In this document: positions 43,575-55,075 of the stretch, in pieces | Layout: every line of letters begins with the position of its first letter | How positions within the stretch are numbered: position 1 is the first letter of the stretch | NCBI GenBank assembly: GCA_949317995.1 | Contig: OX439035.1 | Coordinates: 3,214,181-3,278,180 of the forward strand | Direction of reading: 5' to 3' | Source: Acholoe squamosa | Taxonomy: Eukaryota > Annelida > Polychaeta > Phyllodocida > Polynoidae | DNA: 64,000 nt | Translations under genes and position numbers: made by a program | The notes under the pieces: generated by a model | Told to the model about the DNA's origin: nothing | What the model saw: only the letters and a program-made list of their open reading frames with translations | Databases searched by the model: none

Positions 43575-43976
43575 ATGAATCAAGGTAAGTGGTTTGAAAA
43601 TTTTGTATTTTGGGTGGAATTTTGAATTTTGATCATTTGTGTCAAAAAAGGGGCAAAAATTTTGGTTGTGACGCTTGTTTCCCGCAGCTCAATTGGGTAT
43701 AAAAAGGACTTCCCGGCGTTTTTTTATGTCAAAGTTTATGTAATCAGCACCATGGAGGTATTTTACTTTCACATAATTTTTATTATCCTACACTTGGATG
43801 TTCACATGGAGGGCAGCAGGTAAGTGAAAAGTGTAAACGGAGAATTTTGTTGAATTTTGAGGTAATTTTTGGTTGGGTGAGTTGCTAAAAGGAAATTGTT
43901 TCATTTCAGCATTGTTGAGATACATTTTACCATCCAAGCGGTGCTGCCCCTGTCGGGCATGATGAATGGCTGGTAA
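43575..43976 (+). CDS. Possible small spliced gene, unit 2
   Basis: Exact counterpart of 37652-38053 with the same donors, acceptors, Kozak ATG (43752) and stop (43974-43976). The one nearby difference (about 43650, A to G) lies in the first intron. See unit 1 for the reading. Confidence 0.4.
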
Positions 43977-44534
43977 TCAGGCAAGTCAAAGTTTACTGAT
44001 GGGTTTTAATGGACCGAAATCAAGTTTACTTGTGATAGCACACGTCATTGTTGTTGTTTTGACACGCACACCAAGTGTGGGCACCTGTGACAGGCTGTTG
44101 TCATGGTGACGCCGTTTGACGGACATCTTTTTTTGGCATTGCGGTGAAATTTCAAAATGGCTTTTAGGATGTGGCATCTGGCGGGAAAACTTTTAGGCGC
44201 CTCGGTGGGTACGTGCTGAGTAAACACTGATTTAATCTAACTGTCTATGTTAGTTTTGGTTAGCTTATGGTCTAATCTGATGTTAGAGTTAACTAGCTAG
44301 GTAGGTAGCGCTAAATGACGGGTAGGGGAGTAAGATGCCTTTGGGGTTGGGAGTAAGATGCTGTTGTGGGGAGGGGGATCCCCACACAAGCGTGTGACAG
44401 GTTTTATCTAATGCTTTATCTGGCGGGACGTGCTACAGTACCTGACATCCCCACATAAGTGTAATGTATGTGAGTAGTATAGTATGTATCGGAACGGGAC
44501 TATAGCTAATCTAAGGATATCACTCACTGGGGAT

Positions 44535-44877
44535 GCAGCCAATCAGAGGCCTCCCTTTTGGCAGGAAGTTCAAATGTGGGATCACATGACCTAGACCCCC
44601 CGTGGTGTGGCACCAAAATGGACCAATCAGAACCCTCCCTTTTGGTGGGAAATTCAAATTGGTCACGTGAACCAAACCCCCTGTGATGTGCCGCCAATAT
44701 GGCGCCCTCTGATTGGCTGGCTGTTTAGGTCACGTGACCTCTATTATGCAAATAAGGTCACATGACCCTAATTTGAATGGACCAATCAGAGGTCGTCATT
44801 TTGGTGGGAAATTTGAAATATTTGGCTATGTGACTCTATTTTTTAAATTTTTTACTAAAATGGACACCTCTGATTGG
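44535..44877. promoter_or_regulatory. CCAAT / E-box / E2F-like motif cluster, unit 2
   Basis: Copy of 38612-38954, differing at one position near 44826 (GGCTATGTG for GGTTATGTG). All five CCAATCAGA sites and the perfect GGTCACGTGACC palindrome are conserved. Confidence 0.6.
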
Positions 44878-45539
44878 TTGGCTGTCCACACATCATACCG
44901 TCAGCTGTATGCAAGCAAGTAGTGATGTGACCTTATTAGCATAAAGAGGTGTGGTTTATTATGTAGGTGAGGGTGTGACTATAGTGAGATATTTTTTATA
45001 TACAAGAAAAAAAGATTAAAAAAAAATAAAATAAAAATGGGAAATATTTGGGGGCCCTTGGTGGGGGGCCTTTTGGGGGGACATTGGGGTGGGAGGGCCT
45101 TTTAGGGGGGCCCTTTTTTTTTTAAACGCATCCCTTGGGTAGGGGCGGGTTTACTAAAAATAAAATTTACATAATTTAAATATTAAATAGAAATACAATA
45201 TAACCCACATATGGAGTAGTACACATTCCACTTTTATTTGGCATAATTTCATTTAATTTTTTTCATTTTCGAGCAATTATATTTACACGTCATTATATAC
45301 AAGTTCACACTCTCTACATATCATAGTTGAATATAGCATAGGAATACATTAGAAACCCACACATGGATCAGTACACATTTTAATTATATTCAAAAGTCGG
45401 TGAATATAAGCTTACATACAAACTATCTTGGTGACTTATCTATACATGAATCGTGATACATTGTGGGAGGTCTTTGTCCGGTTCATATATGTTGTCCCTG
45501 GTGAATCTATGGTGGTGTCTGGTGTATATATAATGTTTC

Positions 45540-46040
45540 TCATTTATCTACTGTGTCCTCCGACGTTACAGTGTGAGAAAACGCAGAAGTTGTTTGTCCA
45601 AAAGGAAACACTCCTCCACACTTCATTCTGAAAAGCTGCAACTCGTTGTCCAGAGAGTTCAATTTCTTCACCATTTTCGTCAGCAAAATTTTGCTCTGTG
45701 GACTTAGGTTCATACCTTCAGAGGCCAATGGGCAGGTAGGAGAATGTCTGAAATGTTCCACGGCAACGTCATCACTTTCTAACCATGTGTGTATAGCGAC
45801 TCCACATTGGTAGCATTGAACAACGTCCTTACCTCCGATGTAAAACAATCCGTGGGCAGCGAGTTTCTCTGTGAAAGGACGGGGTTTATTCCACATAATT
45901 GAATCGAAAGTGTTGAGTCTCCTTGATAAATCGACAAAACATACATACTTGACCATTCTCTTAGGTAGGTAGGTAGGTAGGTAACGTGGTGGGAGCAGTG
46001 ACAATGGTGGTAGTAGCTGTGTCGAGTGTGGATGTACCAG
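45540..46040 (-). CDS. BIR-domain coding block, unit 2
   Basis: Identical protein to 39617-40117 (offset 5,923): the same single BIR with all zinc ligands, the same tail and stop. No substitution is seen in the coding sequence, so the copies cannot be told apart at protein level. Confidence 0.75.
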   Translation of the reverse strand: MVHPHSTQLLPPLSLLPPRYLPTYLPKRMVKYVCFVDLSRRLNTFDSIMWNKPRPFTEKLAAHGLFYIGGKDVVQCYQCGVAIHTWLESDDVAVEHFRHSPTCPLASEGMNLSPQSKILLTKMVKKLNSLDNELQLFRMKCGGVFPFGQTTSAFSHTVTSEDTVDK

Positions 46041-46080
46041 CTGCATACTCTCTGTCTCCACCACGTTCCTGTGTAGCGAC

Positions 46081-46821
46081 TTAAGATCTGATTCCTGTGG
46101 TGCACTCCTCCGCCTCCTTTACATAATTCACCACGCCCTTCCACAATAACCCTCCACGTCTCATCTCTTTTTCTTTGTTTTCAAAGTGAAGCAATATATA
46201 TCTGGCCACTTCAAACCTCCTCATGTCATCCATCTGCACACGAATGAGCTGATGATATGTACTGTTTGGTTTAGCTTGCCACATTTTCAACACTCTGAAG
46301 GCATGGAGAGACATGTCTTGTTCCGGTTGTTGAGCAATACTATTTAGCTTTTCAGACATCAAGTCTAAATACGTCCCCATATCTTTCCACTCCCTGGATA
46401 GAGATTCAGACATGGTGACAAAGTACCTCTCCATTAAAAACTGGTTGGGGTTGTTGTAATCCAATTTGTACGTCTTGAAAAAGTTCTGCGACTGAAGTAA
46501 CAGAGCTTGTTGATAAACACTCATGTAGGCATGGTGGAGTTCTCCCCATCTGGCATGAGGTGTAGTTTTAGACCACCAAGTTTGGAACATCTCCATACAC
46601 ATATCCTGCACCATCTTGATAATGACCATCTCCTGCAGACGATCATAGGCGATGTCCAAGTAGATTCCCAATTTCTTCCAAGATCCAACTAACAGCCTTC
46701 CTATATCATGAAGCAAACAATCACTATACGTCAAATTCATTTCACACATGATACCGTCATCCTGTACACTCACTTCACATACGTCAGAGCCAGATAGTGA
46801 GGAAGTATTTTCAAGACTCAT
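46081..46821 (-). CDS. Tandem death-domain protein block, unit 2
   Basis: Identical to 40158-40898 including the acceptor upstream of the ATG, both death-domain-like repeats, the stop, and the candidate in-frame donor (46122). Its first exon and upstream region are bounded on the right by the unit end and then by the truncated Gypsy gag of element C, so the promoter context differs from what a single-copy ancestor had. Confidence 0.7.
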   Translation of the reverse strand: MSLENTSSLSGSDVCEVSVQDDGIMCEMNLTYSDCLLHDIGRLLVGSWKKLGIYLDIAYDRLQEMVIIKMVQDMCMEMFQTWWSKTTPHARWGELHHAYMSVYQQALLLQSQNFFKTYKLDYNNPNQFLMERYFVTMSESLSREWKDMGTYLDLMSEKLNSIAQQPEQDMSLHAFRVLKMWQAKPNSTYHQLIRVQMDDMRRFEVARYILLHFENKEKEMRRGGLLWKGVVNYVKEAEECTTGIRS

Positions 46822-47203
46822 CTTGTCTGCAAAAACTTCAGAAATCACTTGATGAAAGGTGGTAGGTGGGCAGGTAGGCAGGCAGGTTGGTGGTGCTGGT
46901 GATGGAAAAGGAAGTGGCAGTAGGCGCGGTAGTCGTAGTGGTCAGCAGTGATATATCCTTCCAAGAGAAATCGGGGTGCTTTATGTAGGGTGATCTAAGT
47001 TTATTTCCAGCTGGATACTTACCACCAACTTTTCCTTCCTGTGTAGCATCTTATCAGCATGAGCCTTTTGAATTTGTTAACATCAAACAGGAGGAAAGAC
47101 ACTGTGACAAGTGTATTTGGTGGGATTAGGGGTGATTGCTTTCATTCTGTGTAGCAACTCATCTTTTAGATCTGTTGACAAAAAAACAGGTGGAAAGGTA
47201 TTG

Positions 47204-48094
47204 CTATAACTGTATTTGTAGTAGGGATTGCAACTCATACCCATAGGGTAGAAATGACTCTTGGGATTTCTGGGTTTGTTTCTTGAAGAGCATGAAAGGG
47301 TCTTCACTTACTAGATTGTACAGCAAGATGCTGGCAATCTCAACTCGCTGTTGGAATGACCCTCTCTCGTAGTACACTTCGTTCCACTTTTCAACAGCGA
47401 TCCTACCTGGACCATGTTTCCAACAGTGAATCAGGTGTGGCAGGACCTCCTCAGGGGTCCATGCATTACATCGCATGTCATCCGTGAAGTTCGAGAACCA
47501 TTCCTTCCAGGTTTTCACACCTTTGTAGATCTTAGGGATGATAGCCTGTCGTCTGGCCGCATTGTTAGTGCGTACCAATTTTCGACATTGGTTAACGCTG
47601 CATTCCCTAATGGTCTCTTCACTATGCGCCGTGTTCGAAGTATTGACTGAGCGATTCAGCATATCTTCCAGCACACTGCTTCGGGATCTACGTCTTGAGG
47701 TTCCCACCGTGGCGCCACTAGCTCCCTGTGGGGCAGGTGTTGGTCCTCCAGTAGCACTAGCTGCGCCACCCCCAGTCGCCCCCTGGTTCCCCATACCTAA
47801 AGGTTCGGGTTCATGCACCGAATCATCATCATACGACAATTCGAAGTTTCCCTCTTCGTCATTTGGGGTACAATTGTGTTCTGTACCGATGTGCATTACT
47901 CCAGCCACGCTGAATCTTATTTGACGTTTTTCAGTTTCACCCTGACCAGATTTATGCGTGGGGTCATATACACCCTCGTTTCGGACATGGACCTCTGCAT
48001 TGTCATTAACAAAAGGGTCATATCGGTCTGGTTTCCTCAAAGCTTCAGCTGGTGTTGAAGTCACTATAGGTGCTGTACCCTTTATAAAGGTCAT
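47204..48094 (-). pseudogene. gag: Element C gag, 3' truncated
   Basis: 296 residues. The N-terminal part (Gly/Ala/Ser-rich, with TSRRRSRSSVLEDML) is the region missing from element A. The capsid block KTWKEWFSNFTDDM, NAWTPEEVLPHL and FMLFKKQTQKSQES is shared with A. Similarity ends at GYELQSLLQ, after which a few non-homologous codons lead to a stop where the duplicated unit begins. Start at ATG 48092-48094, about 170 bp after the PBS, is plausible but untested. Confidence 0.85.
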
Positions 48095-48280
48095 ATCTGG
48101 AGGTATATCCTTATCTAATAAAGGTGCACCCTTTCATCAATTTTTGGCTTGCACCATCAATATTTCCTTTTCTGAGGTTGTGGATCTCGAGGCATTCAGA
48201 GTTCGATCTCGGGATCCATCGTGCTCGTGTTCGGCCTCCAGGGCCATGCACTAAACACCAAGAACTGGTCACGGCACCAG

Positions 48281-48636
48281 TGTAATGGTTCAGATTACTA
48301 ACTCGTATGGTTCGAAGTAAAACCAGACAAGGTATCTTGGGTTAGTGCAACAGGCACGTGTTTATTTCTGTAAAGGTTTACATCCCCCTCGAGGTTAAGC
48401 GCTTAGTAAAGGAACTAGCTCAGAGAAAAGTGGTCCAACTCCGATCATTGGCAGAGCCAGACTAACGCCTTCCCCGGCCCCATGTAGGAGCTGGAGCAGC
48501 GCGAACAGTGCTGCCACCACCCTGCAGTAACCAGTGGTCGTTATGACCTCTAGTGGCTACCGGTGATGGGCGCACTGCTCGAACCGCCCTCTCGAGGAAA
48601 ACGCTCACACTATATCACGCTCTACGAGCCCCTACA
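48281..48636 (-). repeat. 5' LTR of element C
   Basis: 356 bp, the inverse of TGTAGGGGCTCG...AACCATTACA, collinear with 31420-31777. It supplies the full LTR against which the deletion in the element A 5' LTR can be read. Confidence 0.93.
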
Positions 48637-50440
48637 CTGGTCAGCACACTATAAATTAACGTGTTTATGCTTGTGACACCAAATTTTTTTTATCAACAAC
48701 AAGAGTGACTGATGGCTTTTTATAAAAACAAACAGGGTGTTATATCATGTAACCGAAAACTTGGTCATCCAAGGTTACTTCCTTTTCTCATTAGTGAAAT
48801 ATCTACCAGTAACAAAGTGAGAATGCAGTGTATGTGTCATAAAGTATGATTTATTTGGAGTAAATGTTTTTAAATGTTTTAGAAACCTGACCGTTGGGGT
48901 AAGGAGGTATAGGTAGAGTGAAGTACTGTAGTGGACCGTTTTAGGGTCTCAAATAAGCGCCTGTCTCAAATAAGGGCCGGGGGTAAAGACGTATTGAAAT
49001 TAATGAGCACCCGGGAATTTAAACGGGCCATGGTCAGGCACATCTTACAGGTATATATGTAAGTGGTACCTGGAGAGAGAGGTTCGTGTGAATGAGTGCC
49101 ACCAGGAGGCTGTTGTGAAAAGATAGAGGTGTTGCTTTCCAGGGTAGGTACCTCACTTCCCACATCCCTCCTCTACTTAACCACTCAGAATCACTTCCAA
49201 CACTGCAGTCCAGAAGTAGTCACTTTCCCACAAATCAATCTGTGTTGCGAAAAGTCGTCACACTTGAGTGCTTCCCAGACTGCCCACAACTATATACTTA
49301 TGTGACAGAGTGCAGGAAGCAACTTCCAGTTGAGGGGTTGTTAGTAACCACTTCTGGACCACTTCTGTTGGGAAGTGCCACTTGGCAATGCAAGAGACTA
49401 CCAATGATGAGTGCCTTTTGTTTTTGGAAGTAAACCTCCAACAGAAGTGACTTCCAAGAGTTTAGCAACAGCCACCAGGTAGAACAACCAACGACCGATC
49501 CTGCTAAAGCATGATCCACCCTTTCATCATGGAAAGGGGGAGGGCTGCTGCATTTTAGGCCAATCTTAAGGGGTACATTTCATTTTGAAGTATTTCAATA
49601 GGGGGGGGGGTATTTATATTTGCAGAATGCTGTCCCTGTCAGAAGTAATGAATGCTCCCAAAAGCATAGGTAGCCCTACTTTATGTGCCACATCACTACA
49701 TGAGTCACATGAGTGTTGCTGAACACCCTCTATGCATGGGCGCTCACCAAGCAACACCTCCCACCCAGTCCTTCCCCCTCTCACCCTTTCAGACTGAAAA
49801 ATCGTGATGTTTCAAACTTCAAACTTAGACTAACTGAGATGGTCTCAAACAATGACTTTCTCTCATCGTGATATCTCCCCAATTCCATATCATTTTTTTT
49901 TCTCAAGCTCTTCATTGCAAATATTCAGAAAAGACATCTTGGCCTAAAATTGTAAAGATCCAGGAATAATCTCCAATTATTTTTTTCTTAAAAAGATAAA
50001 GTATGTGATATTGTCTAACAATCCCTGTTGTTGTCCCCAGCATTGTTTCTGCACTATCAACTTTACTGCCATTCCTTTACCCCTTCATACATGTTATACA
50101 GCATTCCCTCAAGGGAGTTAGATTACCTCCTGTAGTCCTCTATAAGCCTCAATAAGAATCTGGTTCAAAGATAAGGTACGGCTTATATGCAAGAATTTAC
50201 AGTATGTATTAAAACTTAGAGTTTGATGGTTGAAGTCAGGTGTATAAAGGAGGCGGTGGTGTGGTGTCTGGGGTTTGTTACTCAAACCCTAATCATGCAC
50301 GCAAAATGAATCTAGGAACTCTGTGTGGGCCTTGCTCGATGCTCCCAGGTAAACATAATCCTTCACCCTGAGTGTGAAAAAAGATGAGATTACACAGAAT
50401 TAAGTGGGACCAAGAATATGGGTATTCATAGTCTTATGAT
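48637..50440. other. AT-rich intergenic stretch
   Basis: No exon, RNA gene or complete transposon is recognised. A G-run lies near 49602-49611, and GAGTGCCACCAGGAGG near 49093 has an inverted counterpart (CCCCCTGGTGGCACTC) near 62928. 49140-49440 is rich in ACTTCC/GGAAGT. Confidence 0.5.
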
Positions 50441-50443
50441 CCC

Positions 50444-50605
50444 TGTAAGATCACCTAAGAGCATCAATCTTGCTCTCATCAGCCGTGTATACTGTAAGAT
50501 CAATCTGAGAGCACCAATCTTGCTCTCATCAGTCCAGTAAGATCACCAAAGAGTACCACAGTAAGATCACCTAAGAGTAAAACAGATCCCCTAAGATCAC
50601 AGAAC
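50444..50605 (+). repeat. Degenerate tandem repeat GTAAGATCAC..
   Basis: Phrases GTAAGATCACCTAAGAG, CATCAATCTTGCTCTCATCAG and variants alternate four or five times at ~30-60 bp spacing. No other signal. Confidence 0.7.
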
Positions 50606-50827
50606 TGATGGTGCAGGTACCTAAATAACTTAGGTACTTCTGAGTAACAGACCCCTGGTATATTAACGCTGTACTGACTAAATGTACAGTATAAGTATCT
50701 TTTTAGCGCTTTAGAACTTGTATATAAATATCCTCTTTAAAAACCCTATCGAGTATCAAGCTGTAGAGCTCCAGGCCTCTACACTTGTACTAACACCTTT
50801 AGTACAAATATTGATATTTTACTTTGG

Positions 50828-50990
50828 CAGGTTGTCCCATGGGCGTGGCCATTGCTGGAGTTTGTTATCAGCCAGTTCTACTGAGAAGACCTATCAGATG
50901 GGTACCAGTTGGCAGCCGGGAGGACCGCAGTGAATAGTTGGGGTTCTCTCATTGGTTAATAATTAATCCTGCTAAGTCTGTATACAGTGT
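50828..50990 (+). repeat. Dispersed repeat shared with 59618-59790
   Basis: Begins TGGGCGTGGCCATTGCTGGAG and continues through GATGGGTACC and GCAGTGAATAGTT to TTAATAATTAAT, matching 59618-59790 in order and orientation. Its middle resembles 1974-2080. Likely a short transposable element; ends are not defined. Confidence 0.7.
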
Positions 50991-51040
50991 CATATGAACA
51001 ATTACTGTTTTAATGCCATTACTGTATCCCACTAATATTG

Positions 51041-51042
<2 letters not shown>

Positions 51043-51093
<51 letters not shown>
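51043..51093. repeat. (AT)n microsatellite
   Basis: About 25 uninterrupted AT dinucleotides. 51094-51590 shows no gene. Confidence 0.97.
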
Positions 51094-51097
<4 letters not shown>

Positions 51098-51589
51098 CAT
51101 GTGTAATGCCACACTGCCTGTTCCACCTCACTATATTAACAATCAGAGTAACATTGACCACCACAATGGGTAAGCTTGGACATGTTTCAGTGTATGGGTG
51201 GACGCAGACCTATGTAAACCTAAGGTACAATAAAACCATACAAGTAACACCTCAATCACTGGAAATGGACATTATTCTTTACAATTATTAGGTCTATTAT
51301 AAAGATACCATAATATGACAACAGGTGGTATACACTGTGGTGACCCATGTCTTGTATGGAGGCACACAGTGTGTGGTAGGAGGATACAGTTATATATCCC
51401 CTACATGGACACTGGTGACACACTTATGATGCCTGTATCATATGTAGCATGTGAAGTAGTACTGAAGGGTGCCATCTCCCTTTTAATATGTATATCTTCA
51501 GACCTATATCCCCTCTAACTATGTCTTACCTACACTACACACCATTGCACATTGGGCACATCGTGAACCCTTTCAGGGAGAAACGGTAT

Positions 51590-52015
51590 GATCGGAAGTG
51601 TGTCCCTGGTTCCGGTGGTGAACTGGGGCAAAAGGGTCACTTCTTGCAGATTTGACCTGGCCCTCTGTGGAGACGAATGTTGACGCCGCCGCGGTTCCCG
51701 TGGTGCCCGGCCAAATGGGGGTTTGGGGGCAGAGCCCCCGATCAAGGATATATGCCAGAACTCATCTGAATTTGAATTACATTCAGATGAGATCATCTGA
51801 AACTTATGGAAACTTAAATGGAAGAATATTATTCAGATGAGATCTCATCTGAAAACAGTCAGATCTCATCTGAAAACAGTCAGAAGTGTGTGACAGCATG
51901 GTCCCACCACGTCCCTGAGGAACTGAGGCGGCGTGAATGTTTGTCTCCAGTGTGACGTCATTCTACTTCCGGCCAGGTCAAAATCCCAAGAAGTGACCCA
52001 CATGCTGAACTGGGC
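51590..52015. mobile_element. Foldback (MITE-like) element with internal perfect palindrome
   Basis: Outer arms are inverted: GGGTCACTTCTTGCAGATTT with GACCTGGCC (about 51635-51664) pairs with the complement of GGGTCACTTCTTGGGATTTT with GACCTGGCC (about 51972-52003). More inward, GGAGACRAAYRTT and ACGCCGCC also pair. The centre has several CAGATGAGATC/GATCTCATCTG units, including a 22-bp perfect palindrome at 51832-51853. Target duplication is not resolved. Non-coding. Confidence 0.65.
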
Positions 52016-54854
52016 ACATGCAGTAGGGTGCTACCACCTAGTGTTGTAAATTGGCACTGCGGCCAACACATTTCCCATTGTATAGGGTGTTTCCCCATTA
52101 GGGTAGATTAACCTTAAGACGACCACATACCTAGAGTCGACCACCTGTCGGCTTGTTTTTCACACTTTCACATGTAGTGCATTGGTCTTAAACCCTAATA
52201 TGATTGAAATAGAGGTGTTATAGTACCCCAAACAGGGCTGGGCAACTATCGCCATGTAGCCAATAAGTGGCGACATTGGCCTTGAAATTGGCGACACCTA
52301 TATTGAGAGTGATCTCTAGATTCCAACAGTGAACGAATTTTTCAAATATTCCCATTAGAACCAAAGTTATGAGGTGGTTCCCAAATCAAGTCACCAGAAT
52401 GCATATTTTGACGTAAGAATTTTCACAATTTTCTCAGGGAAATGATCCCACCCCTCCTCCATTTCCCAATAAAGCAGCTTCCTGCTATCTTTTATTTTAT
52501 AATTACTTTTTTCTTTTGGAGTGGGAAGTGAAATTCTCTTTTAAGGCCTTTACTCCTCCCTCACATCCTTCTCAATCCCAGCATTATCTCAGCATTGCAG
52601 AGAGCATAGGCAGCAGAACAAGGGGGCAGACCCCATCCCCCCAGTGTTGCCGAAAAGATGCCAGCATGCCAGCTTTTGCCGGCGTATAATGTAAATGGCC
52701 GTCGTAGGGTCTTGGTACGCAGAATGGCCTGGCATAATCTGAGCTTTCTAATGGCGAAAGAATTTTTCAAATCAGTCAATTAGAAGCAAATGTACAGCTG
52801 TTTATGTATAATCATTTATAATACAGTTTATACCAGTGCCTTACCATGTCAATATTCATATGGCCTGCGTGATAGGAAAATGGCCTGCATAAGATGCTAG
52901 GATGCAGGCCACATTGGCAACACTGCCCCCCCCCCTCAATTTTTTGGACAACTAAGGAAATATTGGCCTGACAGCAAATCCAAGGTACAAATTACACAAG
53001 CCAAAATCTATTCAAAATATAGCAATTTAATGGTAAATTCTAAATTTTAAGTCTCCGCCAAACTGACTCACCTAAATGTTTGCCCCCCTCCCCCAAATTC
53101 ACCCCTGTTATGTAGGGTCATACCTCTAGTCTGAATATCTGATACATGATATTGCATATGACCAAAACATAGATTAGAGTGGTCCCTCAACTCAGTCTAC
53201 TTTTCAAAATACTATTGTAGATTTGGCCAGAGAGAATAGGTGTCATGGAAACTCCTCAGTTTTTTTTCACTTTTCTCAGTTTACTTTTAAAATCCACAAG
53301 GGACAATCTTGTGATTCATCCAGATCCAATGAGAATTCTTGTGTTCAGGTAACAAATTCCAAAAAATTAGGGTAGATAGGTTGGACTTTTTTTTTAATCA
53401 TTGGCTGTCCAAAATTATAGAAAACTTTGTTCAATGGATAATTACAAATGTAAAGATATGGAAATGTCAGTTATTTTAAGCTAGGAGAGGATGGGCTTTA
53501 ATTTGATACCAAATATGCCTATATTTTGCCATTCATCCTGATTTTTTATCAAATAAATTGAACATAATTAGGGTCGGGCCAAACAATTAGGATTGGTCAG
53601 GATACCTGAACACAACATTTTTTTAGGCCTAAGGAGTGGCTGGAAAATTATGAGTCAGTATAGCTCTCAAGATGCACCAGAATGCACCAAATACCCTCAA
53701 AAACCACTTTTCCTATACCCCCCATTACCCATATTGCTATGTCACACTTATAAATTCAATTCGCCTTGCTTGACAACCCAAATAACCCATTGAGATAGGC
53801 CTAGATCCATCGCCAAAATGTATTTCCCACCTTTGCACTGTTCTGTAGACATTTGTAATAAGTGGTTCAGGGAAGCCTCTATAATTATTAGGTTCTAGAA
53901 ATGCACCAGAATGCACCAAATGCACTCTGAAATTAAAAATTTTCCAGGGGTGGGTGGGGAAATGTCCCCACATACTGCAGGGGCGTAGGAAAAGGGGGGG
54001 CCATGGTAAATTGGATAAGAAGCTAAAACTTTCATCTCAAATAAGATTACTAAGTTAAAAGGATAGGGAAAATTGGGGCCTGAGGCTCAAATCAGATCTA
54101 AAATTCATAAAAAAAAATTGCCTTATCTGCAAATTCTACATAAGTATGTAAAGGCGTCGTCACTCTTGAGATGACAATTTAAGGTGGTCGCAGTGGGCTC
54201 GCTGCTGCGCCCACCCCAATGAAGATTTGCTTCCTACACCCCTTATAGCTCCTCAAAGTCAGGGGTGCTGCTTAGTTTTTTTTTTAGTGCTGCTTAGTCT
54301 TTTTTTCTGAAAATTCTCGATTCACCACGATCCTCAGCTACAGCATCTCTAGCCTTGGCTCCAGGTTTTTCAGATTTGCCCATTTTTGACGAGATTTACA
54401 ATATCCATGGCCATAAAATTGTCTCTAATTTCCATTCTAATTGAGTCACTATAAAAACATACATTTTCTTATGATGCAATACTTTTAATTATGCCATTCT
54501 ACTGCATATCTATAGAAAACACTCATTCTTTTTTCAAATGATAGTTTAATGAACATAACCCCATTAAAAAAGTAGTTATCAAGTGGTCAGCTCAAGATGC
54601 AAGGTGGTCATCTCAGGGTGAAAATAGACTAACTGAAATGGTCTTAGAAATGATGACAAACAGTAGATAAACTTTTCACATGGATTTGAGAAAGGTAATT
54701 GGTCCAAAAGCCCAAAAAATTGTCTTTTACTTAGTACCTTGGGGAACCCTAAGGACCAATTAGACTCTAAGATATTGGCTACTACATTTCCCTCATTGAA
54801 AATCTGCACAGGAATGGCCATCTTTGGGTTGAAGATGGGTACCTTTGTAGTAAC
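52016..54854. other. AT-rich intergenic stretch
   Basis: No supportable gene. The phrase ATGCACCAGAATGCACCAAAT occurs at about 53672 and again near 53899, each about 25 bp from a GGAAAATTAT or AATTTTCC sequence, suggesting a decayed foldback repeat. Short ORFs have no domains. Confidence 0.5.
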
Positions 54855-55074
54855 TGTAGGGGAATGTGATTTCCCCGTGCGCGATGTGCTGACTCTCAGG
54901 GGCCGGTCGTCGTGTAATCACATGTCCCCTCTCTGTGTCACCCCAGTCCAGCCATGGGTGGAAGGTAGAAAACGTTGTACGGGGAAGTAGCTCAGTGGTA
55001 GAGCAATCGTCTGAAGGCTGACAGGTCCCGGGTTCAACTCCCGGTTTCCCTAAACGTTTTCGCCGACCCCTACA
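54855..55074 (+). repeat. TRIM left LTR
   Basis: 220 bp. The 5' 126 bp holds GATTTCCCCG, ATCACATGTCCCC and CACCCCAGTCCA; then the 72-nt tRNA-like unit; then CGTTTTCGCCGACCCCTACA. The TGTAGGGG...CCCCTACA ends are an 8-bp perfect inverted repeat. Confidence 0.88.
54981..55052 (+). tRNA. tRNA-like gene in left LTR (anticodon loop reads GAA)
   Basis: 72 nt that fold as a tRNA: acceptor GGGGAAG/TTTCCCT (two G-U pairs), D stem GCTC/GAGC, T stem CCGGG/CCCGG with loop TTCAACT, discriminator A. Box A (TAGCTCAGTGG) and box B (GGTTCAACTCC) match the Pol III consensus. A TTTT terminator follows four bases after the 3' end (55056-55059). The anticodon arm is weak: loop CTGAAGG, stem ATCGT/CTGAC with only three of five pairs. 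It is therefore probably not a translating tRNA. Anticodon GAA would be Phe; that assignment is tentative. Confidence 0.75.
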
Positions 55075-55075
55075 A

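Larger units (their letters stand above)
41274..47197 (+). repeat. 5,923-bp tandem duplication, unit 2
   Basis: Second head-to-tail copy. It is fused on its right to the truncated gag of element C at about 47197-47225, whereas unit 1 on its left continues into an intact LINE. The junction between units (GGTGGAAAAAATCGCC) shows only a short A-run overlap. That fits an end-joining or replication-slippage tandem duplication, or an assembly duplication of one locus. Confidence 0.97.
47198..48636 (-). mobile_element. Ty3/Gypsy element C, 5' end only
   Basis: Minus-strand element with 5' LTR (48281-48636), primer-binding site TGGTGCCGTGACC (48267-48279) and the N-terminal part of gag. It stops abruptly at the edge of the 5.9-kb unit, so pol and the 3' LTR are missing. 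LTR and Gag match element A closely; the PBS matches element B. Confidence 0.9.

Noticed and set aside
54981..55052. Functional host tRNA-Phe gene
   Set aside because: The anticodon stem pairs at only three positions and the sequence sits inside paired LTR-like repeats, so a translating tRNA is unlikely.
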